Assembly (NCBI GenBank): GCA_029931975.1
Contig: JAOZQY010000015.1
Location: 1 to 57,985, forward strand
Length of the DNA stretch: 57,985 nt
Direction: 5' to 3'
Origin: Bacteroidales bacterium
GTDB taxonomy: Bacteria; Bacteroidota; Bacteroidia; Bacteroidales; GCA-2748055
Shown here: piece after piece, positions 24,606 to 33,342 of the stretch
How the letters are laid out: every line of letters begins with the position of its first letter
Numbering within the stretch: position 1 is the first letter of the stretch
Translations under genes and position numbers: made by a program
Notes under the pieces: generated by a model
The model's input: only the letters and a program-made list of their open reading frames with translations
Database searches by the model: none
Told to the model about the DNA's origin: nothing

Positions 24606-27584
24606 ATGTATTTAAATTGCCATTCATATTACAGTTTGCGCTACGGGACCATGGCGGTGGAAACACTGGTGGAGCAGGCGGCCGCAATGGGAATAGATGC
24701 CCTGGCCCTGACCGATATCAATAATTCCACGGGCATGGTCGACTTTGTAAGGGCATGCCGACAACACGGAGTTCATTCCATGGGGGGGGTCGAATACCGC
24801 AACGGGGATGCCTATCTCTATACAGGCATTGCACGGAACTCCCATGGATTCAGGGAACTTAACGAGTTTCTCTCCTACCATATGCAGTCAAAGCTTCCCC
24901 TGCCCGAGCGGGCACCTCCTCTGGAGGATGTATGGTTCATCTATGATTTCAGCAAAAATCCCTGGCAGGGAAAGAGGCGTGGTGACAAGCTGCGCGACCG
25001 GGAACTCATCGGGGTACGGCCGGGTGAGGTGAACAGGCTCCTTACCTCCCCATGGAACAAGGAACCCTCCAGGCTGGTGATGCGGCACCCGGTCACCTTT
25101 CTTCATAAGAATGACCACGTCTTGCACCGGCACCTGAGGGCCATTGATCATAATATCTTGCTGAGCCAGTTGAAACCCGGACAGATGGCCGACGAGAGCG
25201 AAGTGTTGCTTTCGCCCGATCTGCTGCGCTGTGCCTATGATGAAGTTCCTCATATCAGGAGGAACACAGAGCAGATCCTGAGTGATTGCAGGATCGATTT
25301 CGATTTTACAACAGTCAAGAATAAAAAAACCTTTACCGGGACAGCCCAGGACGACAGGGTTCTTCTGGGAAAACTGGCCATGGATGGGATGGATTACCGC
25401 TACGGGCGCGGAAACCGGGAGGCCCTGAAGCGGATCAGGCATGAACTTGAGATCATCGACCAACTTGGTTTTTCCTCTTATTTTCTGATTACCTGGGATG
25501 TGATCCGCTATTCCATGTCGAGGGGTTTTTACCATGTTGGAAGGGGCAGCGGTGCCAATTCCATTGTGGCTTACTGCCTGCGGATTACCGATGTAGACCC
25601 CATCGATCTGGACCTCTATTTTGAACGTTTTATCAACCCCAAAAGAACCTCTCCCCCCGACTTCGATATAGATTTTTCATGGAAGGAGCGGGATGAGGTG
25701 CTGGATTATATCTTTAAAAGGTATGGACGCAAACATACCGCGCTGATCGGGACCATCTCCACCTTCCGGGACCGTTCCATATTCAGGGAGCTGGGCAAAG
25801 TATATGGCCTGCCCAAAGAGGAGATTGACCGGCTGGTAAAAGATCCCGGGAGTGGGCTGAATGAAAATCATATAACCCGGAATATTTATGAGGCCGGGAG
25901 TCGCCTGATGGATTTCCCCAACCTAAGAAGCATTCATGCCGGTGGTGTACTGATCTCCGAAGAGCCCCTGACCACCTATACGGCACTGGATATGCCTCCC
26001 AAAGGACTTCCGACCACCCAGTGGGATATGTATGTGGCCGAAACGCTGGGCTTCGAAAAATTGGATATTCTCAGTCAGCGTGGTATCGGGCACATCAAGG
26101 AATGCACGGAGATTATACGGAAGAACCGGGGACTGGAGGTGGATGTGCACCGCGTGGATGAATTTAAAAAGGACAGGAAAGTCCTGGAACAGCTAAAATC
26201 GGGTGAGACTAATGGTTGTTTCTATATTGAAAGTCCGGCCATGCGCGGCCTGCTCACAAAGCTAGGCTGCGACAACTACCGCACCCTGGTGGCAGCCAGC
26301 TCCATTATCAGGCCAGGGGTGGCACAGTCGGGGATGATGCGTGAATATATCCACAGGTTCCATCATCCCGAGTCATTTGAGTACCTCCATCCCATTATGG
26401 AAGAGCAGCTGAAGGAGACCTTTGGAGTGATGGTATACCAGGAGGATGTAATCAAAATATGTCACCATTTTGCAGGACTGGACCTGGCTGATGCGGATGT
26501 GTTGCGTAGGGCCATGAGCGGCAAGTACCGCTCCAGGAAAGAGTTTGACCGGATTGCAGATCGTTTTTTTGACAATTGCCGGCTGCGGGGCTATCCCGAT
26601 CAGCTCACCAATGAAGTGTGGCGGCAGATTAGCTCTTTTGCCGGTTACTCTTTTTCCAAGGCCCATTCGGCTTCTTTTGCTGTGGAGAGTTTCCAGTCGC
26701 TCTACCTGAAGGCCCACTACCCTCTTGAATTTATGTGTGCGGTAATCAATAATTTCGGGGGATACTACCGCACCTGGGTCTATTTCAATGAAGCGCGACG
26801 CTGGGGGGGCAACATACACCTTCCCTGCGTAAACCGGAGCGACCATAAGACCTCCATAAGCGGCAAGGATATCTATATGGGTTTCATCCATATTCAGAAC
26901 CTGGAACTGCAGGTAGCAGGGATGATTACCAGGGAAAGAGAGCAAGGTGGGGCTTTCAGCAGCCTGGAGAATTTTCTTGAGCGGGTGCCACTGGGGCTGG
27001 AACAGCTGATCATCCTAATCCGTATTTCGGCCCTTCGCTTCACGGGAAAGAGCAAGAAGGAACTTCTGTGGGATGCTCACTTTGTGCTGGGAAAGCGTAA
27101 AAAAAGAGATCCCGTAAGAGAGCTGTTTCCGGTGCAGAAACGGGAATTCGCCCTGCCCGAACTGGAACAGACGGCAGTAGAGAACAGCTATGATGAACTG
27201 GAGATACTTGGCTTTGCGGTAAGCATTCCCGCTTTCGAATTGCTTCAGAGCTCTTTCCGGGGGGAGATCCTTTCCCGCCAGATGATGGAGCACCTGGGTA
27301 AAAAGGTACGTATGCTGGGCAATCTGGTCACCGTAAAGCATGTGCGTACCAAACAGAAACAGTGGATGAATTTTGGCACCTTTCTGGATGTGGAGGGGGA
27401 ATTCTTCGATGTGGTCAACTTTCCCGATTCGCTGAAACGTTATCCCTACAGGGGGAATGGCATCTACCTGCTGTATGGGGAGATCACTCAGGAGTTTGGA
27501 TTTCCGGGAATGAGTGTGGAGAAAATGGCCCGGCTGCCCTACCAATCAGATCCCCGCTACCAGACACCAGGCACCAGGCACTAA
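24606..27584 (+). CDS. DnaE-type DNA polymerase III alpha subunit, damage-cassette type (DnaE2/ImuC-like)
   Basis: This 992-residue family C polymerase is shorter than replicative DnaE (about 1160). The catalytic aspartates are Asp354 and Asp356 in P-D-F-D-I-D-F, with the third probably Asp487 in F-E-K-L-D-I-L. The PHP domain at the N terminus is degenerate: L-N-C-H-S-Y-Y-S keeps one histidine, and A-L-T-D-I-N-N lacks the usual His after Asp, so proofreading by PHP is unlikely. A C-terminal OB region is present (about 900-960). Its place directly behind dinB and an S24 repressor resembles the imuA-imuB-dnaE2 mutasome, with DinB in place of ImuB and no ImuA. It overlaps the convergent rel gene by 4 bases. 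Confidence 0.88.
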   Translation: MYLNCHSYYSLRYGTMAVETLVEQAAAMGIDALALTDINNSTGMVDFVRACRQHGVHSMGGVEYRNGDAYLYTGIARNSHGFRELNEFLSYHMQSKLPLPERAPPLEDVWFIYDFSKNPWQGKRRGDKLRDRELIGVRPGEVNRLLTSPWNKEPSRLVMRHPVTFLHKNDHVLHRHLRAIDHNILLSQLKPGQMADESEVLLSPDLLRCAYDEVPHIRRNTEQILSDCRIDFDFTTVKNKKTFTGTAQDDRVLLGKLAMDGMDYRYGRGNREALKRIRHELEIIDQLGFSSYFLITWDVIRYSMSRGFYHVGRGSGANSIVAYCLRITDVDPIDLDLYFERFINPKRTSPPDFDIDFSWKERDEVLDYIFKRYGRKHTALIGTISTFRDRSIFRELGKVYGLPKEEIDRLVKDPGSGLNENHITRNIYEAGSRLMDFPNLRSIHAGGVLISEEPLTTYTALDMPPKGLPTTQWDMYVAETLGFEKLDILSQRGIGHIKECTEIIRKNRGLEVDVHRVDEFKKDRKVLEQLKSGETNGCFYIESPAMRGLLTKLGCDNYRTLVAASSIIRPGVAQSGMMREYIHRFHHPESFEYLHPIMEEQLKETFGVMVYQEDVIKICHHFAGLDLADADVLRRAMSGKYRSRKEFDRIADRFFDNCRLRGYPDQLTNEVWRQISSFAGYSFSKAHSASFAVESFQSLYLKAHYPLEFMCAVINNFGGYYRTWVYFNEARRWGGNIHLPCVNRSDHKTSISGKDIYMGFIHIQNLELQVAGMITREREQGGAFSSLENFLERVPLGLEQLIILIRISALRFTGKSKKELLWDAHFVLGKRKKRDPVRELFPVQKREFALPELEQTAVENSYDELEILGFAVSIPAFELLQSSFRGEILSRQMMEHLGKKVRMLGNLVTVKHVRTKQKQWMNFGTFLDVEGEFFDVVNFPDSLKRYPYRGNGIYLLYGEITQEFGFPGMSVEKMARLPYQSDPRYQTPGTRH

Positions 27585-29788
27585 CTATCTGTCCTTCTGA
27601 TATTCAGTATTCCCTTCACTTTTTTCAGCTTTCGGATAAGTGCTTCCAGGTGCCGAGTATCTTTCACAAAAAGAGTGATACTTCCATCGAACATTCCATC
27701 GTTGGAATCAATGGATATGGATCGCATATTTACCTGCAGATCCTTTGAGATCACATCTGAAATATGGCTAACGATTCCCAGGTCATCCATGCCTGTAATG
27801 CGAAGGGTAACCGGGAAAAAGGGACTCCTCTCATTGTTATTCCATCGGGCCTTCACTACCCTGTAGCCGTAACGGGAGAGCATCTGTTGCGCATTGGGAC
27901 AGTTGATCCGGTGGATGGAGATACCGGAGCTGATGGTAACAAATCCAAAAATGGCATCTCCCTGGATCGGATTGCAGCAGGGAGCCAGCTTATACTCCAC
28001 ATTGGCAAGCTTCTCATCAATGATCAGGAAGTCGCCCGATTCTCTGGATGTTTTACTTACCAGTCGTTCAACTGTTTCCTCTTCGATTTTAACAGCTTTG
28101 TTTTCAGCTGGTTTCTCGCTGCTTGTGAGTAGTTCTTTAATCTGAAGCAACTCCACCTTCTCGGTGGCAACATCGAAATACAGGTCCACAGAATCCTTGT
28201 ACTTAAAATATCGCAGTATTTTCCGGATGCTGCTGTCGTTAAATTCAATCTTCCAGTTCCGGAACCGTCTTTTCAGGATCTCCTTGCCATGCTCGGCCTC
28301 TTTCAGCTTCTCCTCCTTCAGTGCCTGCTTTATTTTCCCTTTGGCTTTCGAGGTAACCACCACATTAAGCCAGTCCATCTTTGGCTTCTGGCTCTTTGAT
28401 CGCAGGATCTCTACCTTATCGCCATTGTTCAGGCTGTAACGGATGGGGACATTCTTGTTGTTGACCCTTGCTCCGGCACAGGAAGCCCCCACATCCGTAT
28501 GGATATCAAATGCAAAATCGAGCACCGTAGCATTCTCAGGGAATTTCTTAAGTTCGCCCGTAGGTGTGAAAACAAATATCTCTTTACTAAACTGACTCAG
28601 CTTCAGATCTTCCATCAGGTTGGAAGCATCCGTTTCAGAATTCTCCAGGGTCTCTCTGACCTTCTGTATCCACTGATCGATCCCGGCCTGTCCCTTGATA
28701 CCTTTGTATTTCCAGTGAGCAGCCAATCCCTTCTCTGCAATCTCATTCATTCGGGTGGTTCTGATCTGAACCTCCACCCATTCTCCTCCCGGAACAACTA
28801 CCGTGGTATGAAGAGACTCGTAACCATTTGATTTGGGGGCCGATATCCAATCCCTAAGACGCTCCGGATTGGGTTGATAGTGATCCGTAATAATACTATA
28901 GACCCTCCAGCAATCGGCCTTTTCCTGCTTTAGAGGGCTATCAATAATGACCCTTATGGCAAACTTATCATAAACCTCTTCAAACTCCACTTTCTGCTTG
29001 CGCATCTTTCTCCAGATAGAAGAAATTGACTTAGGCCTTCCTTTGATCTCAACCTTGAACTTCTCCCGGTCAAGATCCTTCTGAAGGGGTTGGATAAATT
29101 CCCTGATAAAACGGTCCCTACGCTGGATGGAAGCTTTAAGCCTTTTTGCAATGGATAGGTAAGCTTCTTTCTCCAGAACACTCATGGAGATGTCCTCCAT
29201 TTCGGACATGATATTGTATAGCCCAAGTCTGTGAGCCAATGGAGAATAGATAAACCTCGATTCGCAGGAAAGCTCAATCTGCTCTTGTTCGACCAGATGA
29301 TCCATGGCTCTCATCATGTAAAGCCTCTCAGCAATTTTCACAAGGATCACGCGGAAATCGGTGACCAGTGTCAGCACCAGGTTCCGCATATTTTCGGCCT
29401 GCCCATGTGTACTGGAGATGTCCAGACTACTGATCTTCAACAACTCATCTACAACAACAGCAGTTCGTTCCCCCACTCCTGATTCTATATCTTTAACAGA
29501 GATGTGTTGATGTTCTGCACAGTAAAGCAAGAGTGCCGCAGAAACCCCGATAGCATCCAGGCCCAGCTCCTTCATAGTCATCTTTGCCAGTCCGCTCGAG
29601 AATATCACTTGGTAAACTCCATGAAGCTTCCGGGATTCATCGCTGTGTTTCAGAAGTAACTCAAAGGAATGTTTTAGCAGTGCAAGAGATTTTTTATCAT
29701 ACTCATCTCCACAGATAGACATCAGCTCCCTGAACTGAGTAAGAATTTCCTTTTGTAAAGGCTTAGAGTATTTTTCAAGGACATCCAT
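27581..29788 (-). CDS. RelA/SpoT-family (p)ppGpp synthetase with degenerate hydrolase domain
   Basis: This 735-residue long RSH protein has HD, synthetase, TGS, a conserved cysteine-containing region and ACT domains in order. The synthetase keeps G-R-P-K-S-I-S-S-I, G-Y-E-S-L-H-T-T-V, V-E-V-Q-I-R-T and A-A-H-W-K-Y-K. The hydrolase motif L-L-H-D-x-x-E-D is replaced by L-L-L-Y-C-A-E-H, and the downstream L-A-D-R-L-H-N-M-R is I-A-E-R-L-Y-M-M-R, so hydrolysis should be lost. It is therefore RelA-like; another enzyme must degrade (p)ppGpp. I start at ATG 29788 (M-D-V-L-E-K), since the longer frame opens with TTG. Its stop overlaps the dnaE2-like stop. Confidence 0.9.
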   Translation of the reverse strand: MDVLEKYSKPLQKEILTQFRELMSICGDEYDKKSLALLKHSFELLLKHSDESRKLHGVYQVIFSSGLAKMTMKELGLDAIGVSAALLLYCAEHQHISVKDIESGVGERTAVVVDELLKISSLDISSTHGQAENMRNLVLTLVTDFRVILVKIAERLYMMRAMDHLVEQEQIELSCESRFIYSPLAHRLGLYNIMSEMEDISMSVLEKEAYLSIAKRLKASIQRRDRFIREFIQPLQKDLDREKFKVEIKGRPKSISSIWRKMRKQKVEFEEVYDKFAIRVIIDSPLKQEKADCWRVYSIITDHYQPNPERLRDWISAPKSNGYESLHTTVVVPGGEWVEVQIRTTRMNEIAEKGLAAHWKYKGIKGQAGIDQWIQKVRETLENSETDASNLMEDLKLSQFSKEIFVFTPTGELKKFPENATVLDFAFDIHTDVGASCAGARVNNKNVPIRYSLNNGDKVEILRSKSQKPKMDWLNVVVTSKAKGKIKQALKEEKLKEAEHGKEILKRRFRNWKIEFNDSSIRKILRYFKYKDSVDLYFDVATEKVELLQIKELLTSSEKPAENKAVKIEEETVERLVSKTSRESGDFLIIDEKLANVEYKLAPCCNPIQGDAIFGFVTISSGISIHRINCPNAQQMLSRYGYRVVKARWNNNERSPFFPVTLRITGMDDLGIVSHISDVISKDLQVNMRSISIDSNDGMFDGSITLFVKDTRHLEALIRKLKKVKGILNIRRTDS

Positions 29789-29815
29789 GCGGCATGTTTC
29801 GCAAGGCAAAAATAA

Positions 29816-32092
29816 TCAATTTATACAGGGAATTGCAACTTCGAAGGTAGAGCCTTTGTCCGTATCACTTGTAATGGTAAGTTTACCATTGTGAAGATGC
29901 GTGAATTCCCTAACCAGAGTTAATCCCATACCAGCTCCCTTCTCGTTGGCTGTTCCCCGGCGACTCCCTCCCTTGTTTTGCTCAACTTTACGAATCTGCT
30001 CCACGGACATACCAATTCCCTGGTCGGCTATCCTGAAGTGAACCATTCCATCTATTTTTTTCAGGCCTATGGTTATGGTTCCTCCGGGCTTTGAAAATTT
30101 GATTGCATTTGAGATCAGATTCCGGTAGACAGTCTCCATCATAATCCTATCGGCGACACATAAGATGGTTCCGTCGATCTCTTTGGTAATCCTGATATCC
30201 TTTTTCTTCACATTCTCATCATAAAGAGAAAGACAGTTAGATACCAGCGTATTGAGCTTTACCTCCTCAGGATGGTAATTAGATTCCCCCCCCTCGAGAC
30301 GTGACCAGTGGAGCAGGTTCTCCAGCAACTCCAGAGAGTAAGAAGCTGAATTCTTCAGGTTACCCAGCAACCTGTGCCGGTCAATCTCAACCTTATTGTC
30401 CCCCTCTATCCTGTTTAGGACCTCCACAGCGGTTAACTGGTTGCCAATGGTTCCTCTCAGATCGTGGGCAATAATCGACATCATCCGATCCTTGGTTTTA
30501 TTTAACTGGTCCAGTTTCAGGTTCTGCCTGGTAATAACCAGGTTCTTCTCTTCCAGTTTCAGTTTTGCACTTCTATGGCGCCGCATATGGTATAGCACCA
30601 ACATTAAGCCCAGTGCCAACAACGATACAATAACCAGAGTGGAGTGGAAGACAAACGTTCTTTTTCGTGCCATCAGGCGATCGAGGTTGGATTGAAAACG
30701 CAGATTATCATTCTCCTGCTGCAGCTCCCTGGAGCGATTCCTGAACTCCATTTCCATGGCAGCCATGGAGGTGGCTTCTTCCCTCAGGCTATCTTTGTAG
30801 TTGTGGTATTGGACTGCATACTCGTAAGCCAACCAGTAATTCCCCTGTATTGATGCCAGTTCCTTTTTAAGCTGGTATACTTCTGTAAGGTACTCCATGG
30901 TCCGGATATCCTCTGCAATTTCCAGTGCCTGATTTGCCATCCTTTCAGCTTCGCCGTAACGATCGCGTTCCATTGCAATGGTCCCAAGACCCAGGTAACA
31001 CCGCACAAGTCCGTCCAGATCGCCCAGCTCCTTCTTTACAGGAATAGCATTATTATAGAGACTTATGGCCTCATCAGTCTCGCCCATCTGTATATAAATA
31101 TCAGCCAGGTGTATATAGCAATTTGAAATGGTACGTTCATCCTCCAGCTCAACTTTTATCTTCATCCCACGCCTCACAAAGTCAAGTCCTTTTTCAAGCA
31201 TGCCCATGGATGCATAATTGGTTCCAATGTTAATCAGACAATTAGACAACAGGATGGGATCGTTCAGAGATGTACTTACATTAAGAGCCTCCTGGTAGAG
31301 ATCCAGCGCAGCATCGTATTTTCCAATTTTGTTCTGAACCACTCCAGAGTTAGAGAGACAGAGGGCAATAATTCCCTGGAAGTTGTCCCCTTCTGCAATC
31401 TCAAGTGCCCGTGTAAAATATTCCAGTCCCCGGTCATAGGTCCCCAGATGAACAAAAACATTTCCCATATTGATATATGTCTGTGCTATGTCGTATGCAT
31501 GCACCGAGCTATCCAGGTAAAGAACCGATTCCTGGTAAACGGAAAGTGCTTCCACATACTCGCCCCTGTTCTTATAAATGATCCCCATATTGTTCAGACA
31601 ATGACTTACTCCCATATCCATGTTGTTTCTCTTGAAGTAATTCAGTGCAGTCTGATAAAGATTCATGGCCTGGGTATAATCGGACCTGAACAGGTATACA
31701 TTTCCTTTCTGCTTTATGGTTATAAAGAAATTCAGATGGTCTTCAGATTCATGAAAATAGGCCAGTGCCCTATCATAAAACAATAAGGCCTCCTCGTAGG
31801 ATCCACTGCGGGCATATACCCTCCCAGCTATCTTGTAGTATCTGCCCAAAGCCCGTATATCATCCAGTTGTTCGGCAACTTGTTTAGCCTGCTCCAGGTA
31901 AGTAAAGGAGGCCAGGGTATCCGATGCTCCCACCACTTCGGCAAGATCAAGCAGCAGCCGCATACGGATCGAGTCGGCAATATCTCTTTCAATCTCTGTC
32001 TTCAGGCTATCGCACAGGGTCTGGTCTGTTGCTGTTAACAGTGAGGATAAAAGAACCAGGAATAGTATAAAGATGGTTCGCGGCGCATACAT
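29816..32092 (-). CDS. TPR-containing sensor histidine kinase
   Basis: This 758-residue kinase has the same plan as the one at 922-2991. A signal peptide (1-22) precedes about eight TPR repeats (about 60-420). A coiled coil, one transmembrane helix (about 478-498) and a second coiled coil follow. The HisKA domain carries phospho-acceptor His543 in I-I-A-H-D-L-R-G, and the HATPase domain shows N-L-I-S-N-A, D-Q-G-I-G and G-A-G-M-G-L. In G-A-G-M-G-L an alanine replaces the usual serine. No regulator is attached. It lies just upstream of the alarmone synthetase gene on the same strand (28 bases to its ATG), so co-transcription is likely. Confidence 0.92.
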   Translation of the reverse strand: MYAPRTIFILFLVLLSSLLTATDQTLCDSLKTEIERDIADSIRMRLLLDLAEVVGASDTLASFTYLEQAKQVAEQLDDIRALGRYYKIAGRVYARSGSYEEALLFYDRALAYFHESEDHLNFFITIKQKGNVYLFRSDYTQAMNLYQTALNYFKRNNMDMGVSHCLNNMGIIYKNRGEYVEALSVYQESVLYLDSSVHAYDIAQTYINMGNVFVHLGTYDRGLEYFTRALEIAEGDNFQGIIALCLSNSGVVQNKIGKYDAALDLYQEALNVSTSLNDPILLSNCLINIGTNYASMGMLEKGLDFVRRGMKIKVELEDERTISNCYIHLADIYIQMGETDEAISLYNNAIPVKKELGDLDGLVRCYLGLGTIAMERDRYGEAERMANQALEIAEDIRTMEYLTEVYQLKKELASIQGNYWLAYEYAVQYHNYKDSLREEATSMAAMEMEFRNRSRELQQENDNLRFQSNLDRLMARKRTFVFHSTLVIVSLLALGLMLVLYHMRRHRSAKLKLEEKNLVITRQNLKLDQLNKTKDRMMSIIAHDLRGTIGNQLTAVEVLNRIEGDNKVEIDRHRLLGNLKNSASYSLELLENLLHWSRLEGGESNYHPEEVKLNTLVSNCLSLYDENVKKKDIRITKEIDGTILCVADRIMMETVYRNLISNAIKFSKPGGTITIGLKKIDGMVHFRIADQGIGMSVEQIRKVEQNKGGSRRGTANEKGAGMGLTLVREFTHLHNGKLTITSDTDKGSTFEVAIPCIN

Positions 32093-32185
32093 AGAGGATT
32101 GTTTAGGGGGGATAAATTTAAGAAATTTTACTCCCTATATAATTTTAGCACATATTTGTATGGTAAAACAACTATAGCGCTGGTA

Positions 32186-33292
32186 CTACCTGAAACTGAT
32201 GCCCACTCCCACCGATTGAGTGGCATAGAGGGTGTAAGTAAAATCGTAGTGGAGTGTCAAGACACCCAGTTTGATCCTTGCACCCACATTCAGACGCAGG
32301 TTATTGAAATTCTTAAACCTGGTTTCAATGGGGTTTTCCAGTATCTCATATGTTATTTTCCCTAAATCGTCACTACTCTCATCAACAATCACCGTATGGA
32401 TGGGATAGTGTCCTTCCATGAGCATCTCCACCATGGAGCTGGCATAACCGATTCCCTCATAAATGCTGATTACTGGCAAAGTCTGTGAAGCAATCAGGTT
32501 AAGGGTCCACCCTTCCACCCTCTGAGTCACAAACTGGTCATCCCAGTCAAAATCGGGGTAATTATCCACCTCGACAATGGATTGGGGCTCCACCACCAAA
32601 TGAACCGAGGAAGTGACCGTTGTATATCCTCCCTGAACACTGATATCCAAAAACGGAATTTTCTTAATAAAAGGCAGCCATTGTGAAATGGAGTGCTTCC
32701 CTCCCACTCCCCACAGTCCGATCTCCCCGTAATCCTTGTAGCCAACAGTGGGTATAAAGCGTGCAGAGACATCGGTCCCAAAGGGCAGTCCCACCGTCAG
32801 TTGAGCCATAGGAAGCGGAATAAAGTCCAGGCCAGTTCCATCGGGTACCGTAAAACTGGAGTACTCCACCTCCTGCATATTTCCGCCTCCCAGGTCAACC
32901 ATCTGTGAGTAGGAAAGTCCGGGACGTAGCTCCTGATTTCCGGCAACCGTAGGTGCGATGCTTCCATGGCTCTGATCGATGGTGCCATTCACACTCATAG
33001 CAGCCAGATCATAAGTCAGCGCCGAAGAGGGCGCTTTGGCCCAGCTAACTGTAGCTGTAATATCCAGTCCACCCAGCTTGTGGGGCCTTGCAGTATTGTA
33101 CCAGCCTGCATTCAGGTCCGAGCCCAGGATATTGGCATAAGGTTTCAGATACTCCTGTAAGATCGCCTCTGCATCCTCAACACCCCCGTAGATAAAATCC
33201 AGATTAAGTGGCTGAGAAAAAGCCGGAATTACTGTCCAGCTCATAATTATAAAGAAGCTTATTCTGACTCTCATTTCGATTTGTTTCATCAT
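32186..33292 (-). CDS. Outer-membrane protein, DUF6588-like
   Basis: This is a 368-residue exported protein with a signal peptide ending V-I-P-A-F-S-Q. The N-terminal segment D-F-I-Y-G-G-V-E-D-A-E-A-I-L-Q-E-Y-L-K-P-Y and the following G-W-Y-N-T-A-R-P-H-K-L-G-G-L-D are characteristic of a Bacteroidota family I recall as DUF6588. The rest is a series of amphipathic beta strands ending in an aromatic-rich C terminus, consistent with a beta barrel. I chose ATG 33292 over a TTG at 33316; ATG 33274 is also possible. It diverges from rarA. Function is unknown. Confidence 0.72.
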   Translation of the reverse strand: MMKQIEMRVRISFFIIMSWTVIPAFSQPLNLDFIYGGVEDAEAILQEYLKPYANILGSDLNAGWYNTARPHKLGGLDITATVSWAKAPSSALTYDLAAMSVNGTIDQSHGSIAPTVAGNQELRPGLSYSQMVDLGGGNMQEVEYSSFTVPDGTGLDFIPLPMAQLTVGLPFGTDVSARFIPTVGYKDYGEIGLWGVGGKHSISQWLPFIKKIPFLDISVQGGYTTVTSSVHLVVEPQSIVEVDNYPDFDWDDQFVTQRVEGWTLNLIASQTLPVISIYEGIGYASSMVEMLMEGHYPIHTVIVDESSDDLGKITYEILENPIETRFKNFNNLRLNVGARIKLGVLTLHYDFTYTLYATQSVGVGISFR

Positions 33293-33329
33293 ATTATGAT
33301 TTACATTCCACCACAAAAATAAAAAAACC

Positions 33330-33337
33330 TAAATTTG
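33330..33337 (+). promoter_or_regulatory. Candidate -7 box for rarA
   Basis: TAAATTTG matches TAnnTTTG. It ends only 5 bases before the rarA ATG at 33343, so the transcript would be leaderless or nearly so. No -33 element was seen. Confidence 0.4.
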
Positions 33338-33342
33338 TTTCC

